The position numbers and the translations under genes are program-made. Source: Dendrobium chrysotoxum (lineage: Eukaryota; Streptophyta; Magnoliopsida; Asparagales; Orchidaceae). From it: DNA of 64,000 nucleotides. Positions 47,616 to 59,542 of this stretch are shown here, in pieces (within the stretch, counting starts at the first letter, position 1; each line of letters begins with the position of its first letter). Location: assembly GCA_019925795.1 (NCBI GenBank), contig CM034311.1, positions 21,698,231-21,762,230 of the forward strand. The letters run 5' to 3'. The notes under the pieces are model-generated. The model ran no database searches and was not told where the DNA came from. It worked only from the letters and a program-made list of their open reading frames with translations.

Positions 47616-48137
47616 TCTAATTTTTAAAAATTAGTTTTCAAAAAATATAAAAAAAATTAAAAGCAAACAAATATATATATGAAATATATGAAAAAATTAA
47701 ATTAATTTTTTTGTATGAGCTTTGATAAAACTAATTGGCCTCAGTAAGAAATCCTTTCATATTTTATTTTCAATATTGTGAATTAAACAATAAGATCAAC
47801 CAAAAATTATCTTTCTTTTGGACTCTAATTCTATAATTAACACTTGATATTTGAAGTGAAGATTATTAATGATCAAATTGTCTTGTTTACTAATTTGCAC
47901 ACTTCTTGAGTTATTTAAAGAGCAAAAAATAAGATAGCATTCAAATATTTACTCTAAGAAGAATTCATTGGCTCCACTGAATAAATACTACATGCATATA
48001 CCATATAGGCTAAATTATGAGTGTTATAATATATGTTCATATAATTCCACATACATAAAGTAACTCTTTTTTCTTAGATCTTTTGTCTGCTTTGCTTTTA
48101 GCATAAGTCAATATTTTTTTGACTCTTTAGCTGCTTT
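47616..48137. other. AT-rich spacer between two solo LTRs
   Basis: No recognisable gene or element. Confidence 0.5.
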
Positions 48138-48142
48138 AAGTT

Positions 48143-50136
48143 TGTTCCGTCCTGGAATATTCGCGACGGTAGAGAAATATATAGTTTAACGTCTTAGCAT
48201 TGTACGAAGATCCAGCACACAAGCAGATGAAAGAGATAACATAACGTTCATAAGAGATACCAGAGTTTTTACGTGAAAATATCTGAAGAAAAAGAAAAAT
48301 CACGGGGCCTAACCCAGTTCGAATGTATCCACTAGTAATTGCAGTAGATTACAAATGAGTCTCTTCCTTAGAAGAAGGTCTTGGCTTGATGTCACAAATA
48401 TACATCATATTGAGCGCATTACATGGTGGGAGTTATAATAATTAACATAGACATTTGTTTGGTTGGCAGGACCATAGTCGATAGGACAAGGGTCGAAAAG
48501 ACCATAGTAGGTGACGGAGGTCGGAATGATCGTAGTCGACAGGAGACAGGGGTTAGAAAGACCGTTGCCTGGCGTATGAGGTCAGAATGATCGTAGTCGA
48601 CAGAAGACCTAGGTCAGAAAGACCGTTGTATGGCGAAGGAGGTCTGAAGGATCGTAGTCGGCAAGAGACTTGGGTCAGAAAGACCGTTATCTGGCGAGGG
48701 AGGTCAGAAGGATCGTAGTTGACAAGAAACCGGGACAGATAGATTGTAGTAGTAGGGCGGTACTTCGGTAGAACTCCGGGTGTTAGGTGGTGGTCCGACA
48801 GAACTCCGAGCATCAGGTGGTGGTCCGACAGAAGTCCGAGCCTCAGGTGGTGGTCCTACAGAAGTGTGGGCCTCATGTGGTGGTCTGATAGAAGTTCGGG
48901 CCTCAAGTGGTGGTCTGGTAGAAGTCTGGGCCTCAGGTGGTGGTCCGACGGAAGTTCAGACCTCAAGTGGTGGTTAGGTAGAAGTTTGGGCCTTAAGTGG
49001 TGGTCCGACAGAAGTTTGGGCCTCATATGGTGGTCCGACGGCGTCAGGGCGTCAGGTGGTGGTCCAACGGAGCATCGGCGTCAGGCAGTGGTCTGACAGA
49101 GCTTAGGATGTCAAGTGGTAGTTCGGCAGAGCAATAGCGTCAGGCGGTGGCTTGACGGAGCAACGACATCAGGCGGTGGTCCTGCGGAGCTTAAGACGTC
49201 AGGTGGTGGTCCGGTAGAGCTCAGGGCGTCAAGCTGTGGTTCGGCGAAACTTAGGATGTCAAGCGGTGGTTTGGCGGAGCAACGACGTCATGCTGTGGTC
49301 CGACGGAGCAACGGCGTCAGGCGGTGGTGCGGATGAGCTTAAGACGTCAGGTGGTGGTCCGGCGGAGCAATGGTGTCAGGCGGTGGTCCAACGGAGCTTA
49401 GGATGTCAGGTGCTGGTCCAGCGGAGCAACGACGTCAAGCGGTGGTCCGGCGGAACTTAGGATGTGAGGCGGTGGTCCAGCGGAGCAACGTCGTCAGGCG
49501 GTGGTCCAGCGGAGCTTAGGATGTCAGGTGGTGGTCCGGCGGAGCAACGACGTCAGGCGGTGGTCCGGCGAACTCCGGCGGTGGTCGAGGAGGAAAGGAG
49601 GCAAGAGCGATCTCCGATCTCTCTCTTTTCTCCTTAGGCTTCAGGGTCCCCTTTCATGAGAAAGAAGGGGTCTATTTATAGATTTTCTAGAGTGGCATGG
49701 CCTGTAAATAGGTGGAAGATCAAGGGTAAATGATGAGTGGTTTGTGTGGACGACTGATGTTGAATACCTTGATTATAGATAGTTTGATGGATATTTGAAG
49801 GTCTTAGTGATGTTGGAATTCAATGATCTTGGGCTCGTTGGATTTGTCTCGTCGAGCCGCTCAATTCAACTATAAGCACGTTGCGTTTGGAAACCGTTTG
49901 GCAATCCAAATTGTGGTTTGAACCTTAAAATGGCTCAGCCCTTGATTTGGACCCATTTGGGCTCGGATTGAGTCAAATTTGGTGTCATTGGGTTCATATT
50001 TCCGAGACGTTCAGTTTGACTATAAGCATGCTGAAAATGGAGCTCGGATGGTCCCAATTTTATTTCTGAAAGTTTCTAACTTGATTTTTTCCTCGAGATT
50101 CGTGCACGATCAAGATGCATTTTTGATAATGTATCA
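48143..50136 (-). mobile_element. Solo LTR with expanded minisatellite, minus orientation
   Basis: On the minus strand it begins TGATACATTATC at 50136 and ends TTCCAGGACGGAACA at 48143. A perfect 5-bp duplication AAGTT lies at 48138-48142 and 50137-50141. A TATA box (CTATAAATAGACCCC on the minus strand, plus 49671-49685) is followed by the repeat array and then an LTR tail like that at 47440-47610. No internal region or partner LTR is present, so it is a solo LTR. It is about twice the length of the copy at 46682 because of repeat expansion. It ends 620 bp upstream of the F-box/SNF2 start codon. Confidence 0.88.
48470..49575. repeat. Two-tier minisatellite inside the solo LTR
   Basis: 48470-48760 has about five units near 60 bp (GATCGTAGTCGACA...AGAAAGACCGTTG...GGAGGTC). 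48783-49570 has about 26 units of 29-30 bp built on GGTGGTGGTCCGACAGAAG, later GGCGGTGGTCCGGCGGAGC. The near-30-bp unit keeps frames open, which explains the glycine/tryptophan-rich frames here; they are not genes. Confidence 0.9.
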
Positions 50137-50141
50137 AAGTT

Positions 50142-50755
50142 ATATTTAAATATTTTAATTTAGTTTGACTTTGACTATCAATTAAAAAATATATGCATAT
50201 ATTTCCCAAAAAAATAATCTCAGTATGGACCGATATAAACTTTGCAGTGTAGGTTTGTTAGCGGCTGAGATCGGAGGCCCTCTCGAGCTGCACCAGCATC
50301 ATATTAAGGCTTCGTTTAAAAAATAAAAAGCTTCATTTGAGATAATTTTTTATTGCTTTTCAAAATAATTTTTTAGTTAAAAATTTTTATATTAGAAAGC
50401 TTTTTCTTTTGGGACAATTTTGTTATTATTTTTTAAAATAAATTTTTAATATAAAATTTTATATTTTAAAATATTTTTATATTAAAAATTTAGTTTAGAA
50501 ATCCATTAAAAAAAAAACTGCAGAATTGTTTCTTTTGCGCCAATAGACGTGCACCGTCAAACAGACGCACTCCTCGCTAACAGATTCCTCCCTCGAAAGT
50601 CCAATCCGTGCCTTGCTTGGCTTCGCTGCCCAATTTCCTCGTTCGCTTCTCCGTCTCGCTGCCCCTCTGTATTCTTTCGCATTCGCTTCTTCAATCCAAA
50701 CCCTAAATTATCAGACCCTCAAAAACCCTAGTCCACTGTCAAAATCGCTACTGTC
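50142..50755 (+). promoter_or_regulatory. Upstream region of the F-box/SNF2 gene, with telo-boxes
   Basis: AT-rich to about 50520, then pyrimidine-rich 5' UTR-like sequence. AAACCCTAA (50698-50706) and AAAAACCCTAG (50721-50731) are telo-box motifs common in promoters or leaders of plant housekeeping genes. The start codon follows at 50756. Promoter limits are inferred. Confidence 0.5.
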
Positions 50756-53700
50756 ATGGCGGACGGCGAGCTTACCGATTCCGTTCGCGGTTACAAGCTT
50801 TGCGGATTTCTCCGCGCGGTTCTCGCAGTGGCCCCGTCTTCGGAGCAGTGCCGAGGCCTACCTTCCTGCGTTCCTTGCTCTTTCTTTGCCGATGGCTCCA
50901 ATGTCGGATTCAGAACCGAGGACGGCTTCTTGCTGCTGCCTGTCTCCGAAGCTGATGCACCTAGGGAGATGGAGCGGGAGGAGAGCCCTGCTTGGAATAG
51001 TGGAAGCGGCGGCGGCGGCGGCGGCGGCGGTGGAATGGAGTTCAGGAGGAGGCGAAGGGGGTTGGGAGGATGCATGAGCATCATCCATCAGCTGCATACG
51101 CTCATGGTCAAGAAGTGCGTGAAGATCCAAGCGAGGGTTCTGAAGGTTTCCTCCCGGGAATTTGGGGATGCGAGAGCGTTGGTGTTGGTAGATGTTTATT
51201 TGCCGATTGATGTTTGGAGCGGGTGGCAGTTCCCCAAGTTGGCTACAGTAGCTGCGTCCTTGTTCAAGCATATGAGGTGTGTCCTGTTTTTGGTTTCATA
51301 TTGCTTTCTGGTGGAAAATGAAACTCATTGTCTCTGTTTTTGCGTTGTAGACTCTAATGCATCCATCCGTTTTCTTCATTTCTGGAGTGATGCTTTTGTT
51401 TCTTTTATCTTGGTGGCACTTTTAAGCAGATTTGGATTGTGGTTTTATGTAGCGAAAATTCGAGTTAATATTTGGAATCTCTATTACCATTCCAGGCTTG
51501 CTTTTGCAGTCTGGGTGAAACTAGTAGCCTTGCTAGGCTAGCTAATTATGGAAATGAGGATGTAAGAGTGGGTGCTTTTACTATTATAATTACTTAGAAT
51601 GCTTTTTTTTTTAAAACTCTGCAACAAGAAGAAGAGGAAGAAGGGAGGGGGCTGTAGCTATACAGGCTCATGTCTGCAAAGGATAGAATTACAGTTAATG
51701 CTGATTTCAGTGAACAAGAAACATAATGCTGTAAGATCCATTTATTCAGTTTTTTCCTTTTTGAATTGTATACAGTAGAATCCTCAAATCTCAGCTTTCT
51801 TCTGTATCAGCTGTACAATTCTCTTTTTTGGGATACGCTTACTGTTGCTTTTTTTAGTTGATTTCACTTTCTATGCGTCTGGTTGCTTGGAGTTATATTT
51901 AAGGTGATCTTAACCTTAATTTAAACAAGACCAAAGAAAGGTTGGCTTTTGCTTGGATAAAGGCTAGATCCTCATCAATGCAAGTTTTCCTTTCAATGTT
52001 GAAGGCTCAGATGGATGTAAGAACTTTGAATGAAGTGAGTAATTTATAGTCAACTAATATCATGTTAAGGTAATCTATCAATGCGAGAGTGGATATTATT
52101 TATTAGTAGTAGAAGGATCATTGACACATCTTTAATTGGATAAGCCTCGATTCTCATCAATGCAAGTTTTTCTTTCAATGCTGGAGGCTCGAATGGTTGT
52201 GACAACATTGAATGAAGCGAGGGAGTTAAATAAACTGATATCATGCTAATATAGTTTAGAATATGAGTGGTTTCTATTTCACTAGTAATTGAAGGATCAA
52301 CAAACTAACGGTACAGCTTTACTTGCACAATGCCTAGATCCTCATGAATGCAAGTTTTCTTTTAAATGATGGAGAACATTGAAGGAAGTGAGGGAGTTTT
52401 AGTTTACTAATATCTTGTTAATATTAGCCTATAAATGAGAAAGATACCTATAGAGGCCTTGCTAGGTGCCCTGCTTTATGTCTTAATATCAAGTTATCAA
52501 CATTGGGATACTTTTAAAGATTTTGGGGTGAATTGAAAAACAATAATTATTGGGTTTATGACGTCTAATGGATGACTTTGGAGAGTTTATGAGACCATTT
52601 TGAACAAGTATTGTTTCAATGCATTAAGATATTTTAACCTCATTAACATGTGATGACATTCAATTGTGAATTATTGAGCGAAGCTATGTCGAATACTTCA
52701 GCTATCCTAAAAAATTGATGCAACAAGGAACTAGCCTCATAAAGAATTTCAATAGAAAACATAGTATTGTTTCAATGCATTAAGATATTTTAACCTCAAT
52801 AACATGTGATGACATTCAATTGTGAATTATTGAGCGAAGCTATGTTGAATACTTCAGCCATCCTAAAAAATTGATGCAACAAGGAACTAGCCTCATAAAG
52901 AATTTCAATAGAAAACATAGTTATCAATATCATTATATATCCATCATGTCCATGTTTTAAGTCCACATCTAGGATTATATTGCCAAGAAAACACATATTT
53001 TACTATTTTGAACTCTTAAAGCCCAACCTTTACTTTTTATGTGACTGTTAAATATGCACAAGGATCATAAATAGCTTTCACATTTTACATTTAATACTCC
53101 ATATACATATGGCTTTGTTCCTTTGAAATAGTTTTGAAGTAGATCTTATTGCATTTTACAATAATTATGATCCAAAATGATTCTTAATAATTTTGCATGA
53201 TGCACGATATAATCTCATAGCGATCAAACATTTAAAGCAATTTAGCTAGTAAGTTATTTGCATTGTAATTGCAATAATTTTAGCCAATTTTGTATTCGGC
53301 TATGCAGCCAGGGTCTTTGCCCATTTGCTTGTAGCTTACCTTCAGAGAATTGTCATTTAAGGGACATTTAGTGCATCTCTAAGACATTGTTTAAGTAGTT
53401 TCTTGAGTTTGCAATTGGAAACTAAATTTGACTCATTTTTCTTTTTAATCATTTGATTATCTAAGTTCTTAATTAATAAACTTCCCACTGACAATAATTG
53501 GGACTTATTATTTGCAGTTGCGACTGGGAAGCAAGAAGTCCATTGCTTGCCTCTAATTATGATAATCAGGATTATCCTGATGCAGATGATGAGGGCATTT
53601 GGAGCATTTCTAAATGTCATGTTCTTGGGTGTGAGATACACAATGCACCGACATCTAGTGGTAACCGGCTATTTGATCTGCATGAGATTTTTAAGTGTTT

Positions 53701-56700
53701 GCCTAGCGCAGGGCGGGATGATGGGGCATTTCATTTTAGAATAGAACCTGAAAACACGGCTGCAATGCATGGTATTTGGGATCTTGCTGATGATGTATTG
53801 TATAAGGTTCTTTCTTTACTTCGTCCCATAGATGTTGTTAGGATTGCCGCTACTTGCCATCACCTGAGATGCTTAGCATCGTCTATCACGCCATGCTTGA
53901 AGCTTAAGCTATTTCCTCATCAGGAGGCAGCAGTTGTGTGGATGTTAAAACGTGAACGCAAATCTGACTTTATGCCTCATCCTCTATGCATGAGATTTTC
54001 AACAGTAGATGGTTTTTCATTCTATATCAATACTGTTTCAGGCGAGATATCTACTGGGGCAGCACCCACTATTAGTGATTTTCGGGGAGGATTGTTTTGT
54101 GATGAACCTGGACTGGGAAAGACTGTAACTGCACTCTCTCTTATTTTGAAAACGCATGGCACATTGGCTGATCCACCAGATGGTGTAGATGTACGATGGT
54201 GCATGCATAAATCGGACCGAAGATGTGGCTATTATGAGCTTGGTTCTAATAAATTGACTACTACATACCTCCAGTCTGCATGGAAAAGATTTATGGATAG
54301 GAACGGCCAAACAGGGAAGCTTTGTTCAAACAAGTTATCATCTGATCTTGGATCCACTGCAACTGTAAAGCCACTCTCACTAAAGCGAGGGAGACCAGTG
54401 CATTGTGAGATATCTGTAGCATCAAAAGCTGTTTCAGTTATGAAATTGAGCACCCCAGCTTGTAGTGCTTACTCTACACCACTAAAATGTGCCAGTAGAT
54501 CAACTAGAAGTTTGAGCCATCTTAAGAGGGATCTGCTGGATTCATACGGAAAAAGTGCTGATGGTCACCAAAACAAAAATGGTATGGATAATCTGATTAG
54601 CAGCTTTGACATATCAAATGTTTCTAGAATCCAGTCCGTTACTGATCAAGATGCATTGTTGACAAGTTCATCTAATAAAAAGCATAAGAGAAATAATATT
54701 CCTGATTCTAGTGAGACCTGGGTTCAGTGTGATGCTTGTAGAAAGTGGAGGAAACTCACAAATAGGCAAAATCTTGATACAAAAGCTGCCTGGTTTTGTA
54801 GCATGAATGAGGATCCATCCCATCAAAGTTGTACTGTTCCGGAAGAATCTTGGGACTGCAAGAGAAAAATTACATATTTACCTGGATTTTATACCAAAGG
54901 TAACAAACCAGGAAAGGATGAAAATGTTTCATTTTTTTCTAGTGTTCTAAATGACCATCTAATGTTGCTTGATTTTAAAGCGAAGAAGGCTCTTACTTGG
55001 CTTGCTAATCTTTCCTTATGTGAGCTTTTAAAGATGGAAAATGTTGGCATAACATCTCCAGATCTAGACTATTCAACAGTTTTTGGCAAACAATCCCATT
55101 CTTACCATGAGATATTTCAAGCATTTGGTTTAGTGGCAAAACCTCAGAGACTTCAAACGAGGTGGCATTATCCATGCAACCTTGAAAATTTGGTTTTTGA
55201 TTCAACTGCCCTTAAGACTGCTCTCACCAAACCCTTGGACTTATGCCGACTGTATCTGTCTGGGGCAACCCTAGTTGTTGTTCCCACAAATTTAGTTGAG
55301 CACTGGAAGACCCAAATTGAAAAGCATATTTCTCCCGGTCAACTGCGTGTTTATGTCTGGAATGATAACAGTAAGCCAGGTGCTCACAATCTTGCATGGG
55401 ACTATGATGTGGTTATAACAACTTTTAACCGATTCAGCTCTGAATGGAGCCCACATAAGAAGAGCGTACTAATGCAAGTGCATTGGCTTAGGGTTATATT
55501 GGATGAAGGTCACACTCTTGGTTCAAGCTTAAGTTTAACAAACAAGTTTCAAATGTCCATCTCCTTGCATGCATCAAATCGGTGGATTTTAACTGGTACT
55601 CCAACTCCAAATACCCCAAGCAGTCAGGTGGCACAGTTGCATCCCATGCTTAAATTTCTTCATGAAGAAGCCTATGGACAAAATCACAAATCATGGGAGG
55701 CTGGCATCCTTAGACCTTTTGAGGCATATATGGTGGAGGGACGTACTTATTTGTTGCAGCTTCTTAAAAGAATCATGATAAGTGCAAGAAAAATTGATTT
55801 GAAGAGCATTCCTCCTTGCATCAAGAAAGTAACATTTTTAGATTTCACTGAAGAGCATTCAAAGAGCTACAATGAACTTGTGCTAACTGTCAGGCGCAAT
55901 ATTTTAATGGCTGACTGGAATGATCCTTCTCATGTTGAGTCACTCCTAAACCCTAAACAATGGAAGTTTCGTAGTAGTACGATAAAGAATGTCAGGCTCT
56001 CTTGTTGTGTGGCTGGTCATATTAAAGTAACAGATGCTGGCCAAGATATCCAGGAGACAATGGACATACTAGTGCAGCAAGGCTTAGATCCTCTTGCTGA
56101 GGACTATGCATTCATAAAGAATGCACTTCTGGATGGATGTAGCTGTTTCAGGTAATGAATGCATTGTGTTACTTATGCTGCATTCCTGAAGTTTGATTCA
56201 TTTGAACTCTTTTAGGTGCAAGGACTGGTGCCGTTTGCCTATTATTACACCATGTAGGCATCTCCTATGCCTCGATTGTGTTGCTCTAGATAGTGAAAAA
56301 TGTACTTATCCTGGTTGTACCTACCACTATGAAATGCAATCTCCGGAGGTATTAAAACGTCCAGAAAATCCAAATCCCAAGTGGCCTGTTCCTAAAGATC
56401 TTATTGAGCTGCAGCCTTCATACAAGCAGGTATATCACGCATCATTTGCCCTTCATCTCACACAAAGAATATTCTGTTCTATTTGTTTTTTTTTTGCAGG
56501 ATGACTGGGATCCTGATTGGGAATCAACTTCTAGCAGCAAAGTTGCATACTTGATTAAGAAGCTGAAGGATTTGCTGGAATCTAACATGCAAATGCATTG
56601 CTGTGTAGATGGGATTTACAATAATGAAATGCTTGTAGGCGATCCCGATACCCATTCAAAGGTATCACCCCACCAGAAGATTACAACAAGGCCAAATTGT

Positions 56701-57465
56701 GATTCCTGTAAAGAATCGCCTTTGAAAGTTATTGTGTTTTCTCAATTCCTTGAGCACATACATGTTATTGAGCAACAGGTAATTTATTGTGAGTAGCTTG
56801 TTTTAATATATACTACCATGTGTAAACATTGCCATAATATTATTTCTGGCTTAATCTCTCTTTATAGCTAACCATTGCTGGCATCACCTATGGTAAAATG
56901 TACAGTCCTCTCCATTCCTTCAATAAGGTATGCTGCTATGAACTTAATAGTCATTAACCAACTTGGGAATGTAAGGTTTTCGTATCTGTTTTGGCAGATG
57001 AAATCATTGAAGATGTTTCAGCATGATGCGAGTTGCACAGTTCTTCTAATGGATGGGAGTGCTGCCTTAGGCCTTGATTTGAGCTTTGTTACATATGTAT
57101 TCTTGATGGAACCCATATGGGATAGAAGGTGGGTGTTTTACATACATATATAACTAATTTTCTCGAATTTGCTATCTTCATTTCTTTCTTTTTCTATGGG
57201 CACAGCTTTTTATAGTTATTTCAAAATTTATTTTTAGCCTAACATGCATGCCCTTTTGTCCTGGGCTTACTAGCCACGTTAGTTGAATTATTTTGATAAA
57301 ATGCTGTCTTATTTGACTAGTTTTTTTTCCCATTTTTATTCTTCTGTTAGCATGGAGGAACAGGTCATTAGTCGCGCTCATCGAATGGGGGCTACTCGTC
57401 CTATTCATGTAGAAACACTTGCAATGCGTGGTACCATTGAAGAGCAAATGTTAAACTTTTTGCAG
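50756..57465 (+). CDS. F-box / CW zinc finger / SNF2 helicase-like / RING protein, 3' end missing
   Basis: Homologue of Arabidopsis At3g54460. Exons: 50756-51276, 53518-56151, 56216-56429, 56500-56778, 56868-56927, 56998-57128, 57351-57465. GT-AG junctions in phase give 1,318 codons, so about 50 residues of the last exon lie beyond the window or undetected in it. Domains: N-terminal region with KLCGFLRAVLAVAPSS and a glycine run; F-box (260-297, IWDLADDVLYKVLSLLRPID); SNF2 motif I CDEPGLGKT (368-376); CW zinc finger (574-619, ETWVQCDACRKWRKL to FCSMN, PEESW); motif Ia LVVVPTNLVEHW; motif II LDEGH (835-839); LTGTPTPN; RING (about 1047-1085, CRHLLCLDC); helicase C (VIVFSQFLEHI, GSAALGLDL, QVISRAHRMGATRP). 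It probably links chromatin remodelling to ubiquitin transfer; biochemical role inferred. It resembles the RAD5/HLTF layout. Confidence 0.93.
51955..52440. repeat. Three degenerate ~185-bp tandem repeats in intron 1
   Basis: Each copy contains TCTCATCAATGCAAGTTTT (or a close variant), a TGGAGGCTC or similar block, ATTGAATGAAG-GAG and CTAATATCATG. Copies begin near 51965, 52145 and 52330, the third being shortened. Confidence 0.75.
52607..52918. repeat. Near-perfect 156-bp tandem duplication in intron 1
   Basis: 52607-52762 and 52763-52918 differ at about three positions (e.g. CATTAACATG versus CAATAACATG, GTCGAATAC versus GTTGAATAC). The duplication is recent compared with the surrounding repeats. 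Confidence 0.9.
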
Positions 57466-58339
57466 GTATGAAAATATTATTTTTTTTTCACCATTTAGAT
57501 TGGGACAATCCAAACTCCATATCAAGTATCTTTCTTTTGGCTATGGCTAGATTGGTTTGTATTTTGAAATATAAGATTGTTCCTTTTCTATTTTGAATAG
57601 TTTTAAACTATATTTAGCATAATTCTCCATCTAGCTTGATCTCAAAGTTCTTGATGAATTATCATGAGAGGTGTAGACATTGGTTGTTTAATAAAGAATC
57701 TATTTTGAATTAATGTTAACCAAACAGGAGTATTCACATGATCCATGAAAATTTGAGTTTTGATAGAGTTGGAAGGGTCATTGAATAAGTTAGAAAAACG
57801 AACAATAGAATTATGTAGGATGAAAATTTATTTTGTTTGGGGTAGCTATTGAGGGCTAAAACTTATGTTGGGCATCATATCATCATGTCATTAGCCTTGT
57901 CACAACAACTTAGGGTCTGTTTTTTGAATCCTCATATTAAACAAGTGTTAAATGAGTTGTTAACTTTATTTATACATCTTTTTCATGATATTTATGTTAT
58001 ATTAATTTTTTTATCATTTATACTTTTAATCATTCTATATTAATTTTGATTGCTCCTATTATTTTTGCATATTTTAGCTGAATAGCACACCACATAAGTC
58101 TAATTTTAAGTACTTTGTCATCAATATGCATTCTTGTATAAAACTTGCCTTGCAGGCTATATGATGTAGAGACATGGAGACACACACACATAGGATACAT
58201 CAATTATTAAAAATATATGATATTATAATTTTTATATCAGAAAAATAGTGTATACAAATTGAATAAGCAAAATATTAAGAATAATAGAGAAATAATAAGT
58301 AATTTAACTATAATTTATGCTTAAAATGATTAATATTAG

Positions 58340-58690
58340 GATTTTGAGAGTCAGGCATCAATATCATGCTAGGCATCGAGAGGGGAGATGACAATGCTCT
58401 CGATGATCAAACATTGTTGTTGTGCAATGGGCATCAGACATTGATATTAAGACGGCGTCGGCCGTCAATCTCAATATGATGTTGATTGTCGATGTTAAGA
58501 CGACATTGGACAAAGTTAAGATGTCTAGATGTCACAGGGGAGTGATTGCGGGTGTAAAAATTGTTGACGTTTAGCATCTATATCAACACAACGTCAGACT
58601 TTGATGTTGTGATGACTTTGAAATATTGATGGCATTGGATGTCGATATTGAGATGACATCGAGCGAGTGTTCTGAAATCCTAGCCTCAAC
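58340..58690. repeat. Degenerate minisatellite
   Basis: Irregular units around GATGTTGAGATGACATCGG and the related GATATTAAGACGGCGTCGG, about 18-25 bp each. Confidence 0.6.
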
Positions 58691-59209
58691 CTGCCAAAGA
58701 AAAATGAAAATGAGAATGTTCAGAGAATGAGGTTTTACATGTGGACGATTGATTTGGGGATATGGAGAGGAAATTATAAATTTGGTGTTTATTTTTTTAC
58801 TAAATAAAAAATTGACATAAAATAAATTATATTTAAACTTTTTTTTTCATAAAATATTTTAGACATGCGTGTCCATTTTTTTATATTTTTTTATTAGACA
58901 CGCCTTTGATGTGTCTGACTCTGACATGTGTCGAAGACGTGTCAGATGCGTGTCGTATCTAATACATGTTGGACACTGCTTATCTCTTTGAGGAGAAGTG
59001 TTGGTGCATCATAATTTGTAAGGGAAGATTGTGCACATGAACCCTTTCCGATTCTCAGTGATGTGAGGCTTATGTGTCGGGGTATCATATTGGTTGTTCA
59101 ATCCCATTTATGTAGGTTCTCCAAAACTGATTTTGGATATGGCTTACCCGCATGTTTGATTGACTTTTGATGGTCACCTATTAAGGCTCATTTAGGCCCG
59201 CATATGATG

Positions 59210-59210
<1 letters not shown>

Positions 59211-59259
<49 letters not shown>
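59211..59259. repeat. (TA)n microsatellite
   Basis: About 24 uninterrupted TA dinucleotides. Confidence 0.95.
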
Positions 59260-59262
<3 letters not shown>

Positions 59263-59542
59263 TAGCATAAAATGCCTGCTATTATTTTAGTCTAATTGAA
59301 ATGAACTTGAATATATTGAATCAGGTGTATAGCATGGGTATTGAGCATGAAAATTATTTGAATTAATTTTGACTTTATGATGTCTCAATGAAAATTTGAT
59401 CCAATCTAGTTAAAAAATAATTATATTTATATAGTTTAATTCATAATTTAAGAATATATATGATTAATCAGACAATAAGTTTTGATGTTTATGAGATGTT
59501 ATGAGTCCAAATAATGCATCATTTTTTTAGCTTAATTTTGAG

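Larger units (their letters stand above)
51277..53517 (+). other. Intron 1 of the F-box/SNF2 gene
   Basis: GTGTGTCC donor to TTTGCAG acceptor, 2.24 kb. It holds two tandem repeat sets, annotated separately. The remainder is T-rich intron sequence. Confidence 0.8.
57466..59534 (+). other. Last intron of the F-box/SNF2 gene (first part)
   Basis: It begins with the GTATGA donor after the FLQ codons. No further exon was recognised up to 64000. It contains a degenerate GATGTTGAGATGACATCG-type repeat (58340-58690) and an (AT)n run. Whether the gene truly continues past the window is inferred. Confidence 0.55.

Noticed and set aside
48780..49460. Long glycine- and tryptophan-rich open frames on the plus strand
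   Set aside because: They are produced by a 30-bp tandem repeat, a multiple of three; several frames are open at once and there is no gene signal.
48470..49575. CRISPR-like regular repeats
   Set aside because: Units are contiguous without unique spacers, in a plant LTR; a minisatellite.
50791..51271. Minus-strand frames opposite the first exon of the F-box/SNF2 gene
   Set aside because: Antisense shadows of a glycine-codon run; the plus-strand frame has clear homology and splice sites.
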